A DNA stretch of 64,000 nt, taken from NCBI GenBank assembly GCA_038534295.1, contig JBCAXA010000001.1:806001-870000 (forward strand), read 5' to 3'. The DNA is from JBCAXA01 sp038534295. GTDB taxonomy: Bacteria > Pseudomonadota > Gammaproteobacteria > Steroidobacterales > Woeseiaceae. Position 1 is the first letter of the stretch; the number at the start of each line of letters is the position of its first letter. Below are positions 25,747 through 35,273 of this stretch, in pieces. A model generated the notes under the pieces. It saw only the letters and a program-made list of their open reading frames with translations. It had not been told where the DNA came from and ran no database searches. Position numbers and translations under genes: made by a program.

Positions 25747-28077
25747 ATGCGAACGACGCTCGCCAAACTGACGACGCTGATCCTTGCCCTGCTGGCCATG
25801 CTGCCGGCCGCGCTGGCGGTCGAAGAGCCGCTGAAGCCTGAAGACGCGTTCCGCTACGAAGTCACCGACGAAGGGTCGGCGCTGCGCATCGACTGGACGC
25901 TGGCACCTGGCTATTACCTGTACCAGCACAAGCTCGGTTTCACCGCGACCGGCGACATCACGCTCGGTGCCCCCGAGCTGCCAGAAGGACTCGCGCACTC
26001 CGACGAGTTTTTCGGCGAGCGAACCATTTACCGCGACGCGTTTACGGTGCGCATTCCCTACAGCGGCGGCGGTACAGCAACCCTCGAAATTAAGTCGCAG
26101 GGCTGTGCCGATCTCGGCATTTGCTACCCGCCACTGACCTGGACTCGCGACATTGCCGCTGGCACCGGCGGTGCCGGCACAGCAGCCGCCGACCGCGCCG
26201 CCATCGACGTGTTCGGACAGCAAGCGGCACCGCTCAACACCGGCGTGCCGGTCACGAGCTCGAGCGGCGACTTCCTGCCGCCCGACGAGGCGTTTCGCCC
26301 GCTCGTCGATGTACTCGATGCACAAACGGTCGAGATCGGCTGGCAGATCGCTCCCGGTTATTACCTGTATCGCGACAGCTTCGACGTCGCATCGCTGGCA
26401 GAGCCGGTCAACGTCGAAAAACCCATTGCCTTCCCGCCCGCGAAAAGCAAGTACGACGAGTACTTTGGCGACACCGCCGTGTACTACAACGACGCGCTCT
26501 ATCCGATCACGCTGAGTTTTGCCGACGACACCACGGCGTCATTTTCGCTCAAACTGAACTACCAGGGCTGCGCCGAGGATGGCATCTGCTATCCGCCATC
26601 GTCGCGCTACGTCGACATTGATCTGCGGCGCCTGGCAGCCAGCGTGCTGCCGGCCGGCGCCGAACCGACCATGGACGGCGGCAGCCCCGGGCTCGCGGCG
26701 AGCGGCATCGCTGCCGCAACGAGCGGTATCACTGCAAACGCGGCAACCGCGGCTGTCACCGGTGAGTCGGCCCAGGATCGTTTTGCGCGCATCATTCGCG
26801 AGGGCAGCCTGTGGGTCGTGCTCGCTACCTTCTTTGGCGCCGGTCTCTTGCTATCGCTGACACCCTGCGTGTTGCCGATGATCCCGATCCTGACCGGCAT
26901 CATCGCCGGCGATAAAGCCACGCTTACGCCGGTTCGCGGCTTCTCACTAGCCCTGACGTACGTGCTCGGCATGGCGCTGACCTACACGATCGCCGGGGCG
27001 CTGTTCGCCGCGGCAGGCCAACAGGCGCAGGCCGTGTTCCAGCAACCGTGGATTCTCGTGCTGTTCGCGGGCCTCTTCGTTGTGCTCGCCATCAGCATGT
27101 TCGGCGCATTCGAACTGCAAATGCCGTCATCGATTCAGAGCCGCTTGGCCGCCATCAGCGGTCGGCAGGAATCCGGTACTTTCGTTGGCGCGTTCGTCAT
27201 GGGCGTGCTGTCGTCACTGATCGTGACGGCCTGTGTCGCACCGCCGCTGGTCGCCGCCCTCGCGGTTATCGGCCAGAGCGGCGACGTCGTGCGCGGTGCG
27301 TCAGCGCTGTTTGTCATGTCCATTGGCATGGGCGCGCCGCTCCTCGTGGTGGGCGCGTCGGCCGGCAAGTTCATGCCGAAAACCGGCTCGTGGATGGTCG
27401 CGGTCAAAGTTGGCTTCGGTTTCGTCATGCTTGCGCTCGCGGTCTACATCCTCGACCGCTTGCTGCCAGGACCGCTTACGCTGGCGCTGTACGGCACGAT
27501 TGCCGTCTTCGCGAGTATCTATTTCGGTGGCCTCGATACGTTGACCGCCGAGTCGACCGCGGGTAGACGCGCCGCCAAAGCCTTCGGCATCCTGGGTTTG
27601 GTGTATGGCGCATCGCTCCTGCTGGGAGCTTTGTCCGGCAACGACGACCCACTGCAGCCGATCAGCTTCGCCGCCACCGGCGGGGGCGACGCGGCCGAAA
27701 CTCAACAACTCGATTTCGTCACCGTGCGCAGCGTCGCCGAACTGGACGCGCAGCTGGCCGCGGCGCGCGATCGCGGTCAGCCGGTCATGCTCGACTTTTA
27801 CGCAGACTGGTGCGTCGAGTGCAAAGTCATGGAGAAATACACGTTCTCCGACACGGCGGTTCGCCAGGTGTTGTCACCTGCGCTGCTGCTGAAAGCCGAC
27901 GTCACGGCAAACAACGCCGATGACCGCGCGCTGCTCGGGCGCTTCGATTTCTTCGGCCCACCGGGTATCGTGTTCTACAACGGTCGCGGTGAAGAGCACG
28001 CGCGGTTCCGTGTCGTGGGCGAAATGGGCCCATCGGAGTTTTCGGCGCACGTCGCCGCCGCTTTCGGCTCGAGCTGA
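25747..28077 (+). CDS. dsbD: Thiol:disulfide interchange protein DsbD with duplicated N-domain
   Basis: 776 residues from ATG 25747 (GTG 25723 also in frame). Carries electrons from cytoplasmic thioredoxin to periplasmic thiol proteins. Signal peptide 1-24; two consecutive DsbD-alpha immunoglobulin-like domains (about 30-135 and 175-290), each with its own redox pair: Cys120/126 (GCADLGIC) and Cys275/281 (GCAEDGIC). The membrane domain has Cys374 (LTPCVLP) and Cys496 (TACVAPP), and the C-terminal thioredoxin domain has CVEC (689-692). E. coli DsbD (565 residues mature plus signal) has one alpha domain. Followed by a TlpA-like gene. Confidence 0.95.
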   Translation: MRTTLAKLTTLILALLAMLPAALAVEEPLKPEDAFRYEVTDEGSALRIDWTLAPGYYLYQHKLGFTATGDITLGAPELPEGLAHSDEFFGERTIYRDAFTVRIPYSGGGTATLEIKSQGCADLGICYPPLTWTRDIAAGTGGAGTAAADRAAIDVFGQQAAPLNTGVPVTSSSGDFLPPDEAFRPLVDVLDAQTVEIGWQIAPGYYLYRDSFDVASLAEPVNVEKPIAFPPAKSKYDEYFGDTAVYYNDALYPITLSFADDTTASFSLKLNYQGCAEDGICYPPSSRYVDIDLRRLAASVLPAGAEPTMDGGSPGLAASGIAAATSGITANAATAAVTGESAQDRFARIIREGSLWVVLATFFGAGLLLSLTPCVLPMIPILTGIIAGDKATLTPVRGFSLALTYVLGMALTYTIAGALFAAAGQQAQAVFQQPWILVLFAGLFVVLAISMFGAFELQMPSSIQSRLAAISGRQESGTFVGAFVMGVLSSLIVTACVAPPLVAALAVIGQSGDVVRGASALFVMSIGMGAPLLVVGASAGKFMPKTGSWMVAVKVGFGFVMLALAVYILDRLLPGPLTLALYGTIAVFASIYFGGLDTLTAESTAGRRAAKAFGILGLVYGASLLLGALSGNDDPLQPISFAATGGGDAAETQQLDFVTVRSVAELDAQLAAARDRGQPVMLDFYADWCVECKVMEKYTFSDTAVRQVLSPALLLKADVTANNADDRALLGRFDFFGPPGIVFYNGRGEEHARFRVVGEMGPSEFSAHVAAAFGSS

Positions 28078-28121
28078 ATCCAGCGCCACCGCGGCGCTGA
28101 CAACAACAACGGAGCGAACCC

Positions 28122-28730
28122 ATGAAAAAGCTGGGACTGGCCGCCTTGGTCGTCGCCGCTATGGCTGGCGGCTTTGCCGCCTCAAAAGTGCTGCAGCAAA
28201 GCACCGGACTGCCGGCAAGCGACGGCGGTGCGCGAACGTTGGACGTGCCGACCGCCAATATTGATGCCGTCGACTTTGCGTTGCCGGCGCTGGACGGCTC
28301 GACGCTGACGCTCAGCGAATCCGACGGCCGAGTGCGCGTGCTGAACTTCTGGGCAACATGGTGCGCGCCGTGCCGACGGGAAATTCCGTTGCTGAAAGAA
28401 CTGGTCGACGAGCATACGGCGACCGGCATTGACGTCGTCGGCCTCGCCGTCGACGAAGCAGGCGCGGTTAGCGCGTATGCCGCCGACACCGGCTTTAACT
28501 ATCCGATTGTCATCGCCGAACCGGGTGCCGACTCGATCGTCAGCGACTTTGGCCTCGATTTCATCGGCTTGCCGTTGACGCTGGTGGTTGCACCGGACCG
28601 TCAACTGATCTACGCCCACGCCGGCGAGCTGAAACGAGAGCAGCTCGACGCGATGCTGCCGCAGCTCGCCGCGCTGGCCAGCGGCGAGTTGGACGTCGAC
28701 ACGGCGCGCGAGCAAATCGCCAATCACTGA
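28122..28730 (+). CDS. TlpA/ResA-like periplasmic thioredoxin
   Basis: 202 residues. An N-terminal hydrophobic segment (residues 4-20) exports or anchors it; the thioredoxin fold has NFWATWCAPCRREIPLL, a CAPC active site, and the cis-Pro in IGLPLTLV. Such proteins reduce apocytochrome or copper-site cysteines and receive electrons from DsbD, whose gene is 44 bases upstream. The precise target is not determined. Confidence 0.9.
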   Translation: MKKLGLAALVVAAMAGGFAASKVLQQSTGLPASDGGARTLDVPTANIDAVDFALPALDGSTLTLSESDGRVRVLNFWATWCAPCRREIPLLKELVDEHTATGIDVVGLAVDEAGAVSAYAADTGFNYPIVIAEPGADSIVSDFGLDFIGLPLTLVVAPDRQLIYAHAGELKREQLDAMLPQLAALASGELDVDTAREQIANH

Positions 28731-28761
28731 GTACGGCCGGCAGGCCACGCCGCTAGGCTTG

Positions 28762-28789
28762 TTGATATTTTGGTTTATGGCGCTAGTAT
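28762..28789 (+). promoter_or_regulatory. Predicted promoter of the aroQ-accB-accC unit
   Basis: TTGATA (28762-28767) and TAGTAT (28784-28789) are 16 bases apart, about 30 bases before the aroQ start, in the 89-base gap after the TlpA-like gene. Confidence 0.55.
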
Positions 28790-28819
28790 GGCCCGATCTT
28801 CGGCGAATTTGCCAAGTTC

Positions 28820-29275
28820 GTGGACGAAACAGCCTCTATCCTTCTTCTCAACGGTCCGAATCTGAACCTGTTGGGGCGCCGCGAACCCGAGGTCTACGGT
28901 CGGGATTCGCTGGCTGACATCGTCACTGCGCTGGAATCGACGGCCGCGTCGCTAGGCGCCCGTCTGACGGCACTGCAGTCCAACGCCGAACACGTGCTCA
29001 TCGACCGTGTGCACGCGGCCGCCGACGACGGTACCGACGCGATCTTGATCAACCCTGGCGCGTTCACCCACACCAGCATTGCGCTGCGCGACGCGTTTGT
29101 CGGTGTCGGTTTGCCGTTCTACGAGATCCACATCTCGAATGTCTTCGCACGCGAACCGTTTCGCGAAATCAGCTACTTGAGCGACGTTGCCGCCGGCGTG
29201 ATCGTTGGCTGCGGCGCCATCGGCTACGAACTGGCCCTGACCGCCGCCCTCGCTCGTCTCCGAATGCCTGCATGA
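28820..29275 (+). CDS. aroQ: 3-dehydroquinate dehydratase, type II
   Basis: 151 residues. Catalyses trans-dehydration of 3-dehydroquinate in the shikimate pathway. The hallmark start LLNGPNLNLLGRREPEVYG (containing the catalytic Tyr), NPGAFTHTS and the His/Arg motif EIHISNVFAREPFR are all present. GTG start at 28820; no ATG is available. aroQ directly upstream of accBC is a common gammaproteobacterial arrangement. Confidence 0.98.
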   Translation: MDETASILLLNGPNLNLLGRREPEVYGRDSLADIVTALESTAASLGARLTALQSNAEHVLIDRVHAAADDGTDAILINPGAFTHTSIALRDAFVGVGLPFYEIHISNVFAREPFREISYLSDVAAGVIVGCGAIGYELALTAALARLRMPA

Positions 29276-29285
29276 GAGCCCTGCT

Positions 29286-29771
29286 ATGGATATACGCAAA
29301 GTCAAAAAACTGATCGAGCTGCTGGAAGAGTCCGGCGTTGCAGAGATCGAGATATCCGAGGGCGACGATTCGGTGCGCATCAGTCGATATCCGGGCAACG
29401 TGTCGGCACCGCCGGTCTACGCACCGCCGCCGCCGGCCGCAGTTGCCGCCGCGGCGCCGGTCGCACCGGCTGCTGCGCCCGCCGCAGCAGCGCCGGCACC
29501 GGCCGCGAGTGCGGAAGACGAAGGCCATGAAGTCACGTCGCCAATGGTGGGCACGTTCTATGCGGCATCGTCGCCGGACAGCCCACCGTTCGTGCAGGTC
29601 GGTGATCGCATCGACGCCGGCGATACGCTGTGCATTATCGAGGCGATGAAAATGATGAACCCGATTGAAGCCGATGTCGCTGGCGTCGTGAAATCGATCC
29701 GCAGCCAAAACGGCGACCCGGTCGAGTTCGGGCAGACGCTGTTCGTGATCGACCAGCGCGCCGGCGACTGA
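29286..29771 (+). CDS. accB: Biotin carboxyl carrier protein of acetyl-CoA carboxylase
   Basis: 161 residues. Carries the biotin that shuttles CO2 from AccC to the transferase for malonyl-CoA synthesis. The N-terminal region MDIRKVKKLIELLEES is typical, followed by an Ala/Pro linker (about 40-75) and the biotinyl domain with the biotin lysine Lys122 in EAMKMMN. Ten bases after aroQ and four bases before accC. Confidence 0.98.
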   Translation: MDIRKVKKLIELLEESGVAEIEISEGDDSVRISRYPGNVSAPPVYAPPPPAAVAAAAPVAPAAAPAAAAPAPAASAEDEGHEVTSPMVGTFYAASSPDSPPFVQVGDRIDAGDTLCIIEAMKMMNPIEADVAGVVKSIRSQNGDPVEFGQTLFVIDQRAGD

Positions 29772-29775
29772 GCCC

Positions 29776-31116
29776 ATGCTCGACAAAATTGTCATCGCGA
29801 ACCGCGGCGAAATCGCGCTGCGCATTCTGCGGGCCTGTCGCGAGATGGGCATCAAGACCGTGGCCGTTCACTCGACCGCGGATTACAACTTAAAGCACGT
29901 GCTGATGGCGGACGAAACCGTGTGCATCGGGCCGGCGCCGTCGACGGAGAGTTACCTCAACATGCCGGCGATCATCAGCGCCGCGGAGGTCACCGATGCC
30001 GTGGCGATCCACCCCGGCTATGGCTTTTTGTCGGAAAACGCCGATTTCGCCGAACGCGTCGAGGAATCCGGCTTCATATTCATTGGCCCGCGCGCCGACA
30101 ACATTCGCATCATGGGCGACAAAGTGGCCGCCATCGCCGCGATGAAAGAGGCCGGCGTTCCAACCGTGCCAGGCTCGGATGGCCCGCTCAACGATGACAA
30201 CGAGCGCAATATCGCGCTGGCGCGGCAAATTGGTTACCCGGTCATTATCAAGGCGGCCGGCGGCGGCGGTGGACGCGGTATGCGCGTCGTCCAAACCGAA
30301 GCCTCGTTGATCAACGCCATTGGCGTGACGCAAGCAGAAGCGCAGGCCGCGTTCGGCAACCCGATCGTGTACATGGAAAAATTCCTCGAACGGCCGCGCC
30401 ACATCGAGTTTCAGGTTCTGGCTGATACACACGGCAACGTGATCCATCTCGGCGAGCGCGACTGCTCGATGCAGCGCCGCCATCAAAAAGTGTTGGAAGA
30501 AGCACCGGCACCGGGCATCTCCGAAGAAGTACGCAGCGCGATTGGCGAACGTTGTGTGCAGGCGTGCCGCGAGATTGGTTATCGCGGCGCCGGTACGTTT
30601 GAGTTCTTGTACCAGGACGGCGAGTTCTACTTCATCGAGATGAACACGCGCGTCCAGGTCGAACATCCGGTAACCGAGATGATTACCGGAATCGACATCG
30701 TCAAGGAACAAATCCGTATTGCCGCCGGCGAGCCGCTCGCCAACTCGCAAGACGACGTAACGATTCGCGGCCACGCCATTGAGTGCCGCATCAACGCCGA
30801 AGATCCAAAGAGCTTTGTGCCAAGTCCAGGACCGGTGCGGCTGTGGCATCCGCCTGGCGGCCTCGGCGTACGGGTCGACTCGCACCTGTACACCGGTTAC
30901 GTGGTTCCACCGTTCTATGATTCGATGATCGGCAAGCTGATCGTCGTTGCCCAGACCCGCGAAAACGCCATCGCCCGAATGAACAGTGCACTGTCCGAAA
31001 TCGTCATTGAGGGCATCAAGACGAATATCCCACTGCATCAGGAAATCTGCAGTCACGGTGCATTTCGCACCGGTGGAACGGACATTCACTATCTGGAGAA
31101 ACGTCTGGGTCTGTAG
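29776..31116 (+). CDS. accC: Biotin carboxylase subunit of acetyl-CoA carboxylase
   Basis: 446 residues. ATP-dependent carboxylation of biotin on AccB. The start LDKIVIANRGEIALRILRA, the ATP-grasp glycine loop KAAGGGGGRGM and EMNTRVQVEHPVTEM are diagnostic. Length equals the family norm (about 449). Cotranscribed with accB. Confidence 0.99.
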   Translation: MLDKIVIANRGEIALRILRACREMGIKTVAVHSTADYNLKHVLMADETVCIGPAPSTESYLNMPAIISAAEVTDAVAIHPGYGFLSENADFAERVEESGFIFIGPRADNIRIMGDKVAAIAAMKEAGVPTVPGSDGPLNDDNERNIALARQIGYPVIIKAAGGGGGRGMRVVQTEASLINAIGVTQAEAQAAFGNPIVYMEKFLERPRHIEFQVLADTHGNVIHLGERDCSMQRRHQKVLEEAPAPGISEEVRSAIGERCVQACREIGYRGAGTFEFLYQDGEFYFIEMNTRVQVEHPVTEMITGIDIVKEQIRIAAGEPLANSQDDVTIRGHAIECRINAEDPKSFVPSPGPVRLWHPPGGLGVRVDSHLYTGYVVPPFYDSMIGKLIVVAQTRENAIARMNSALSEIVIEGIKTNIPLHQEICSHGAFRTGGTDIHYLEKRLGL

Positions 31117-31131
31117 CGCCAAGGAGCGCTT

Positions 31132-32004
31132 ATGGTCTGGCAACAGATCCGTATTCGTACCGACGACACGAACGTCGATGCCATCGAGGCGCATTGCATC
31201 GACCTCGGCGCGGTTGCGATTACACTCGAGGATGCGGGCGATGCGCCGTTGCTGGAGCCCGCCCCTGGTGAAACGCCGCTGTGGCAGGAATTGACCCTGA
31301 CCGCCATGTTTGACGCCGACGCGAATACCGATGCACTTTGCAGCACGCTCGAAGGCCACGGCGTCGAGCGTGCCGCGATGGCTTGCGAGACCGTTGCCGA
31401 ACGCGATTGGCAAAACGAATGGCTGCGTGACTTTGCCGCGCGCAATGTCGGCCCGCGGCTCAGAATCGTCGGCAGTCATCAGCACGAGCCGGACGACGAT
31501 CGCATTCGCATCGTGCTCGACCCAGGTCTCGCCTTCGGTACCGGCGGCCATACAACGACCGAGCTCGCGCTCGAATGGCTGCAGCAAGAATCGGTCGCTG
31601 GGTGCCACGTACTCGACATGGGCTGCGGCTCCGGCATCCTCGCAATCGCCGCGCTGAAGCTCGGCGCGGCCAGCGCGTGCGGTGTCGACATCGACCCGCA
31701 AGCCGTTGACGCCAGTGTGCGCAACGCGGAAATCAACGGCGTTGCTGCACGATTAAGGACCCATTTGGGCGCCGCAGCGCCCGAGCAGCCGTACGACGTT
31801 GTTGTCGCAAACATCCTCGCCAACACCCTCGACGAGATGGCGCCCGCGCTGGCGACGCGCACACGCCCCCAGGGACGCATTGCGCTGACCGGGGTATTGC
31901 CTGCGCAGGCCGACGCGCTCGCCGCACGCTATGACGAGTGGTTTGACATGGCACCGATCGAGCAGCGCGCCGGCTGGGTCCTATTGTCGGGACGCCGTCG
32001 ATGA
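31132..32004 (+). CDS. prmA: Ribosomal protein L11 methyltransferase PrmA
   Basis: 290 residues. Trimethylates L11 using S-adenosylmethionine. N-terminal substrate-recognition domain, then a class I methyltransferase domain with motif I DMGCGSGIL (Asp162 onward) and the NILANTL catalytic-loop motif. AAGGAG precedes the ATG. Stop overlaps the DUF3426 gene start by four bases. Confidence 0.97.
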   Translation: MVWQQIRIRTDDTNVDAIEAHCIDLGAVAITLEDAGDAPLLEPAPGETPLWQELTLTAMFDADANTDALCSTLEGHGVERAAMACETVAERDWQNEWLRDFAARNVGPRLRIVGSHQHEPDDDRIRIVLDPGLAFGTGGHTTTELALEWLQQESVAGCHVLDMGCGSGILAIAALKLGAASACGVDIDPQAVDASVRNAEINGVAARLRTHLGAAAPEQPYDVVVANILANTLDEMAPALATRTRPQGRIALTGVLPAQADALAARYDEWFDMAPIEQRAGWVLLSGRRR

Positions 32005-33743
32005 CCGCCGAAGTCGAATGCCCGCAATGCGGCACGGTGTTTGCGTTTGACCCGCAGACATTGAAGTCAGACGACAAACGCGTGCGCTGCGGCGAATGCG
32101 GTGCCGTGTTCGATGCAGAGCTGCATCGCGTGGGCGAACAGCCCGAGAAATTTGCCGAAACGGGCGTCGGTTGGGTCGTGGTCGCCTCGCGCGACGCGCG
32201 CTCCGCAAGCGGTGACGATGCTGTCGTGCCGCGCTATGTTTCGGCCGACGACGCAGACGTTTGGGAAAAGCTTGGCGCGCCGGCCGACGAACGTGCATCC
32301 AACATGTCGGATGACACGCGAAACTCGGAAACCTTGGCGCTCGAGGCCATTCCGAACCCGCTGAAACTGGTCGACAGCGAGCCGGCGTCTCCCGAGGAAC
32401 CGGAGTCGCCAGCGGCAGCTGAGGCGCCGGCCGAATCCGAACCCACGCCCGCAACGTCCGAACCGACATCGGCCTCACGCAACGACGACTGGCAGGCGCT
32501 GCTCGATGAAATCGACACGCTGCCCGACGTTGACGAAAACGTCGTCGCCACAGACGACGCCGACCCGCCGGAACAAGCGCCTGTCGACGCTGCCCCAGCG
32601 GCCGACGCCACCGTCACGGCCTCGACCGAGGACCCGGCGATCGTCGTTGACGACGAACCGATTATCGAGCTGACGTTAGACACGAATGCGCCCACCGACG
32701 GCGCCGAAGAGGCTTTGCTGTCGACGGACGTCACCGAGAGCGGCGAGGCGGTTCTTGATGCAGTCAGCGACTCCGCCGACATCGATCCGATTGACGCCGA
32801 CGCGAGCGACGCATCGACCGGCGATGACGCGGTCGTTGCCGGTTCCGGACTGCCGGAGCCGTCTGACGACGAGATCATGCGGGAATTTGCCGTCTCCGAA
32901 TCCGATTTCCTGCCAGCGGACGACGCGTTCGTGGAAGCGGTCATCGACAACTACGTGCTCGATGAGGCCGACGTCGAATCGACCGAGGCCGACGAAGCCG
33001 CGGCTGAGACAGCTGAACCGACATCGGCCACGGCGTCTGCCGCGACCGGCGACGACGACGAGGAAGTCGACACGTCCGGCATTTTCGTTAACGAAACCAT
33101 GCTGCCCGAGCACGACGACGGCGCGGGTGAGGTCATGGAGCCGGCGGCTGCGATCGAGACGGCGACCAGCCTCGATAAAGATCCGGACCAGATCTTTGAA
33201 ACGGCCATCGGTCTTCGACCGGAAGAGCGCCCGCCGACGATATGGTCGCGTTACGGTGGCGTAGCGGCGGCGCTGCTTGCACTCGCGCTGGTGTTCCAGG
33301 CGCTGCATCAGTACCGCGCCGAACTAGCAACGCTGGGCAGCTTGAATCCGCTTTACGAAACCGTGTACGGCGATTCGCTAGCGCCGGCCTGGGATGTGCG
33401 CGAGCTGTGCTTCGAACAGCGCGATGCCAGCGCCGCCGACAACGCAATGCGTATCGTTGGGCGCGTTCGCAATCGCGGCAGCCAACCGCTGCCCTACCCG
33501 ATTCTGCATGTCACGCTGCTCGGTCGTTTCGACAACGGCGCCGGCAATACACCGCTCGCGCATCGACTGCTCGAGGCCGAACGCTACATGATCGACCGTG
33601 CGCCGGGCGATCGAATCGCACCCGGCGAGCACTTTGACGTGCAAGCGTTGCTGCGTGATCCGGGCCCGGAAGCATCCGGTTACGAACTCGAGGTTTGCTT
33701 CGCACGCACGGACGGACGCCTGGCCTGCAATAGCGGATGCTAG
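32001..33743 (+). CDS. Zinc-ribbon DUF3426 membrane protein with long acidic linker
   Basis: 580 residues. An MJ0042-type zinc ribbon (CPQC at residues 7-10 and CGEC about 33-36) is followed by a very long Asp/Glu/Ala/Ser/Thr-rich linker (about 85-395), one membrane helix (about 415-432) and the DUF3426 domain. The prmA-DUF3426-dusB-fis order is typical of gamma- and betaproteobacteria; the protein's role is unknown. Relatives I recall are usually well under 450 residues, so the linker is long. Confidence 0.85.
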   Translation: MTAEVECPQCGTVFAFDPQTLKSDDKRVRCGECGAVFDAELHRVGEQPEKFAETGVGWVVVASRDARSASGDDAVVPRYVSADDADVWEKLGAPADERASNMSDDTRNSETLALEAIPNPLKLVDSEPASPEEPESPAAAEAPAESEPTPATSEPTSASRNDDWQALLDEIDTLPDVDENVVATDDADPPEQAPVDAAPAADATVTASTEDPAIVVDDEPIIELTLDTNAPTDGAEEALLSTDVTESGEAVLDAVSDSADIDPIDADASDASTGDDAVVAGSGLPEPSDDEIMREFAVSESDFLPADDAFVEAVIDNYVLDEADVESTEADEAAAETAEPTSATASAATGDDDEEVDTSGIFVNETMLPEHDDGAGEVMEPAAAIETATSLDKDPDQIFETAIGLRPEERPPTIWSRYGGVAAALLALALVFQALHQYRAELATLGSLNPLYETVYGDSLAPAWDVRELCFEQRDASAADNAMRIVGRVRNRGSQPLPYPILHVTLLGRFDNGAGNTPLAHRLLEAERYMIDRAPGDRIAPGEHFDVQALLRDPGPEASGYELEVCFARTDGRLACNSGC

Positions 33744-33747
33744 ACGC

Positions 33748-34116
33748 GTGGCTCTCACTGTCATCGTAACGCGGTCGATCGATCGTCACGGACGACCCTC
33801 GGCCCTAACCATCGAGCGCGTCGAGTGGGAGCAATTGGTGGCAAACGACAACGACTTACGCCGACGTACCGAGCCACATGTCGCTATCAACCCTACCACC
33901 GGCGAACGCATCGTGATCGAGCACGGCGAGCTCGAGGCGGAGTTCGGCGCCAACGACCGCTGGATGAGCTTTTTGCGCTTCCGCGCCGGCGACCTTGTGA
34001 TGCGCTACAGCCCGGCCTTCGACGATCCCAGCAACCCGGTTCGGAAAAAAATCGTCGCCGTCGCGCGCGTCCTCGCCGCGATCATCAAAATCGACCAGCA
34101 AGTCGTTGATTGGTAG
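33748..34116 (+). CDS. Small hypothetical protein between DUF3426 and dusB
   Basis: 122 residues, cytoplasmic, from GTG 33748, four bases after the DUF3426 stop. The fold is unknown to me; it looks like a single compact alpha/beta domain (LTIERVEWEQLV...VIEHGELEAEF...RWMSFLRFRAGDLVM). Tight spacing suggests it is part of the prmA operon. A small hairpin (CGTGC-GGTC-GCACG) follows the stop. Confidence 0.6.
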   Translation: MALTVIVTRSIDRHGRPSALTIERVEWEQLVANDNDLRRRTEPHVAINPTTGERIVIEHGELEAEFGANDRWMSFLRFRAGDLVMRYSPAFDDPSNPVRKKIVAVARVLAAIIKIDQQVVDW

Positions 34117-34184
34117 CGTGCGGTCGCACGACCGCTGGCCAAATTGGTAAGCTCCCGCTCCCGATTTTTTTCACGAACGCCGCG

Positions 34185-35240
34185 ATGGTCGCCGTAACGC
34201 TGCCACAAGCTTGCAACGACACACCAGCTATCGGTCCGCACCGGCTCGGCGGCCGTGTCGTCATGGCGCCAATGGCCGGCATTACCGATCCGCCGTTTCG
34301 ACGCTTGGTACGGCGCTTCGGCGCAGCCCTGGCAGCCTCGGAAATGACTACCGCGGACACCCGTCTTTGGCAGTCGCGTAAGTCAAGACAGCGTCTCGCG
34401 TTCGACCAGGAAAGCGGGCTGCGAGTCGTGCAAATCGCCGGCGCCGACGCCGAGCCGATGGCGCAAGCGGCGGCAGCGTTAGAACGCATGGGCGCTGACG
34501 TGATCGACATCAACATGGGCTGCCCCGCCAAAAAGGTCTGTCGAAAGCTGGCCGGTTCCGCGCTGCTGCGCGACGAAGATGAAGTCGCCCGCATCCTCGA
34601 TGCCGTGGTCGGCGCCGTAGCCATTCCGGTAACGCTGAAAACCCGAACCGGTTGGGACCGCGACCATCGCAACATCGTTCGCATTGCGCGTTTAGCGGAA
34701 CGCACCGGCATTGCGGCACTCGCTATTCACGGTCGCACACGCGCGTGCCGGTTCAATGGCAACGCTGAATTTGCGCACATTGCGCAAGCCGTCGATGCCG
34801 TTGACATACCGGTGTTTGCAAACGGCGACATAACAACTCCGCAGAAGGCACTTGAAGTTTTGCAGGCAACCGGAGCAGCCGGCGTCATGATTGGTCGTGC
34901 TGCAAAAGGCGCGCCATGGTTATTTCGTAACGTGCAATCCTATTTGCAGAAAGGTCGTGTTTGTGCATCCCTTCCTATCGCTGAAGTCCGTGATATTATC
35001 CTCGGCCACCTCGACGACATGTACCGGTTTTATGGGGAACAAACCGGTGTTCGAGTGGCGCGCAAACACCTGATCGCCTACTGCGAAAACCTGACCGACG
35101 GACTCGCGTTTAGACGCGCTGTCGTGCGAGCAGAATCCAGTTCGCTGCAGTTTGAGATAACTCGATCGTTTTTGTGCAACACAAACTGGGTGGATGACTC
35201 AGCACTGACGACGAGCGGACGGGAGTACGCCACTCGTTAG
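34185..35240 (+). CDS. dusB: tRNA-dihydrouridine synthase DusB
   Basis: 351 residues from ATG 34185. FMN-dependent reduction of uridine 17 in tRNA D-loops. MAPMAGITDPPFRRL, the catalytic cysteine in GCPAKKVCRKLAGSALL and the FMN-phosphate motif VMIGRAAKGAPW are present. Located directly before fis, the conserved gammaproteobacterial dusB-fis pair. The C-terminus (about 30 residues beyond the E. coli length) is somewhat less GC-rich than neighbours. Confidence 0.96.
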   Translation: MVAVTLPQACNDTPAIGPHRLGGRVVMAPMAGITDPPFRRLVRRFGAALAASEMTTADTRLWQSRKSRQRLAFDQESGLRVVQIAGADAEPMAQAAAALERMGADVIDINMGCPAKKVCRKLAGSALLRDEDEVARILDAVVGAVAIPVTLKTRTGWDRDHRNIVRIARLAERTGIAALAIHGRTRACRFNGNAEFAHIAQAVDAVDIPVFANGDITTPQKALEVLQATGAAGVMIGRAAKGAPWLFRNVQSYLQKGRVCASLPIAEVRDIILGHLDDMYRFYGEQTGVRVARKHLIAYCENLTDGLAFRRAVVRAESSSLQFEITRSFLCNTNWVDDSALTTSGREYATR

Positions 35241-35273
35241 CAATAGACGGAACGAACTCGGGCACGTACAAAA

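Noticed and set aside
29890..31701. 603-codon minus-strand frame opposite accC and prmA
   Set aside because: Antisense shadow; both sense genes are certain.
34140..34180. T-rich run (ATTTTTTTC) before dusB as a terminator
   Set aside because: No stable hairpin directly precedes the T run, and the small hairpin after 34116 is about 35 bases away.
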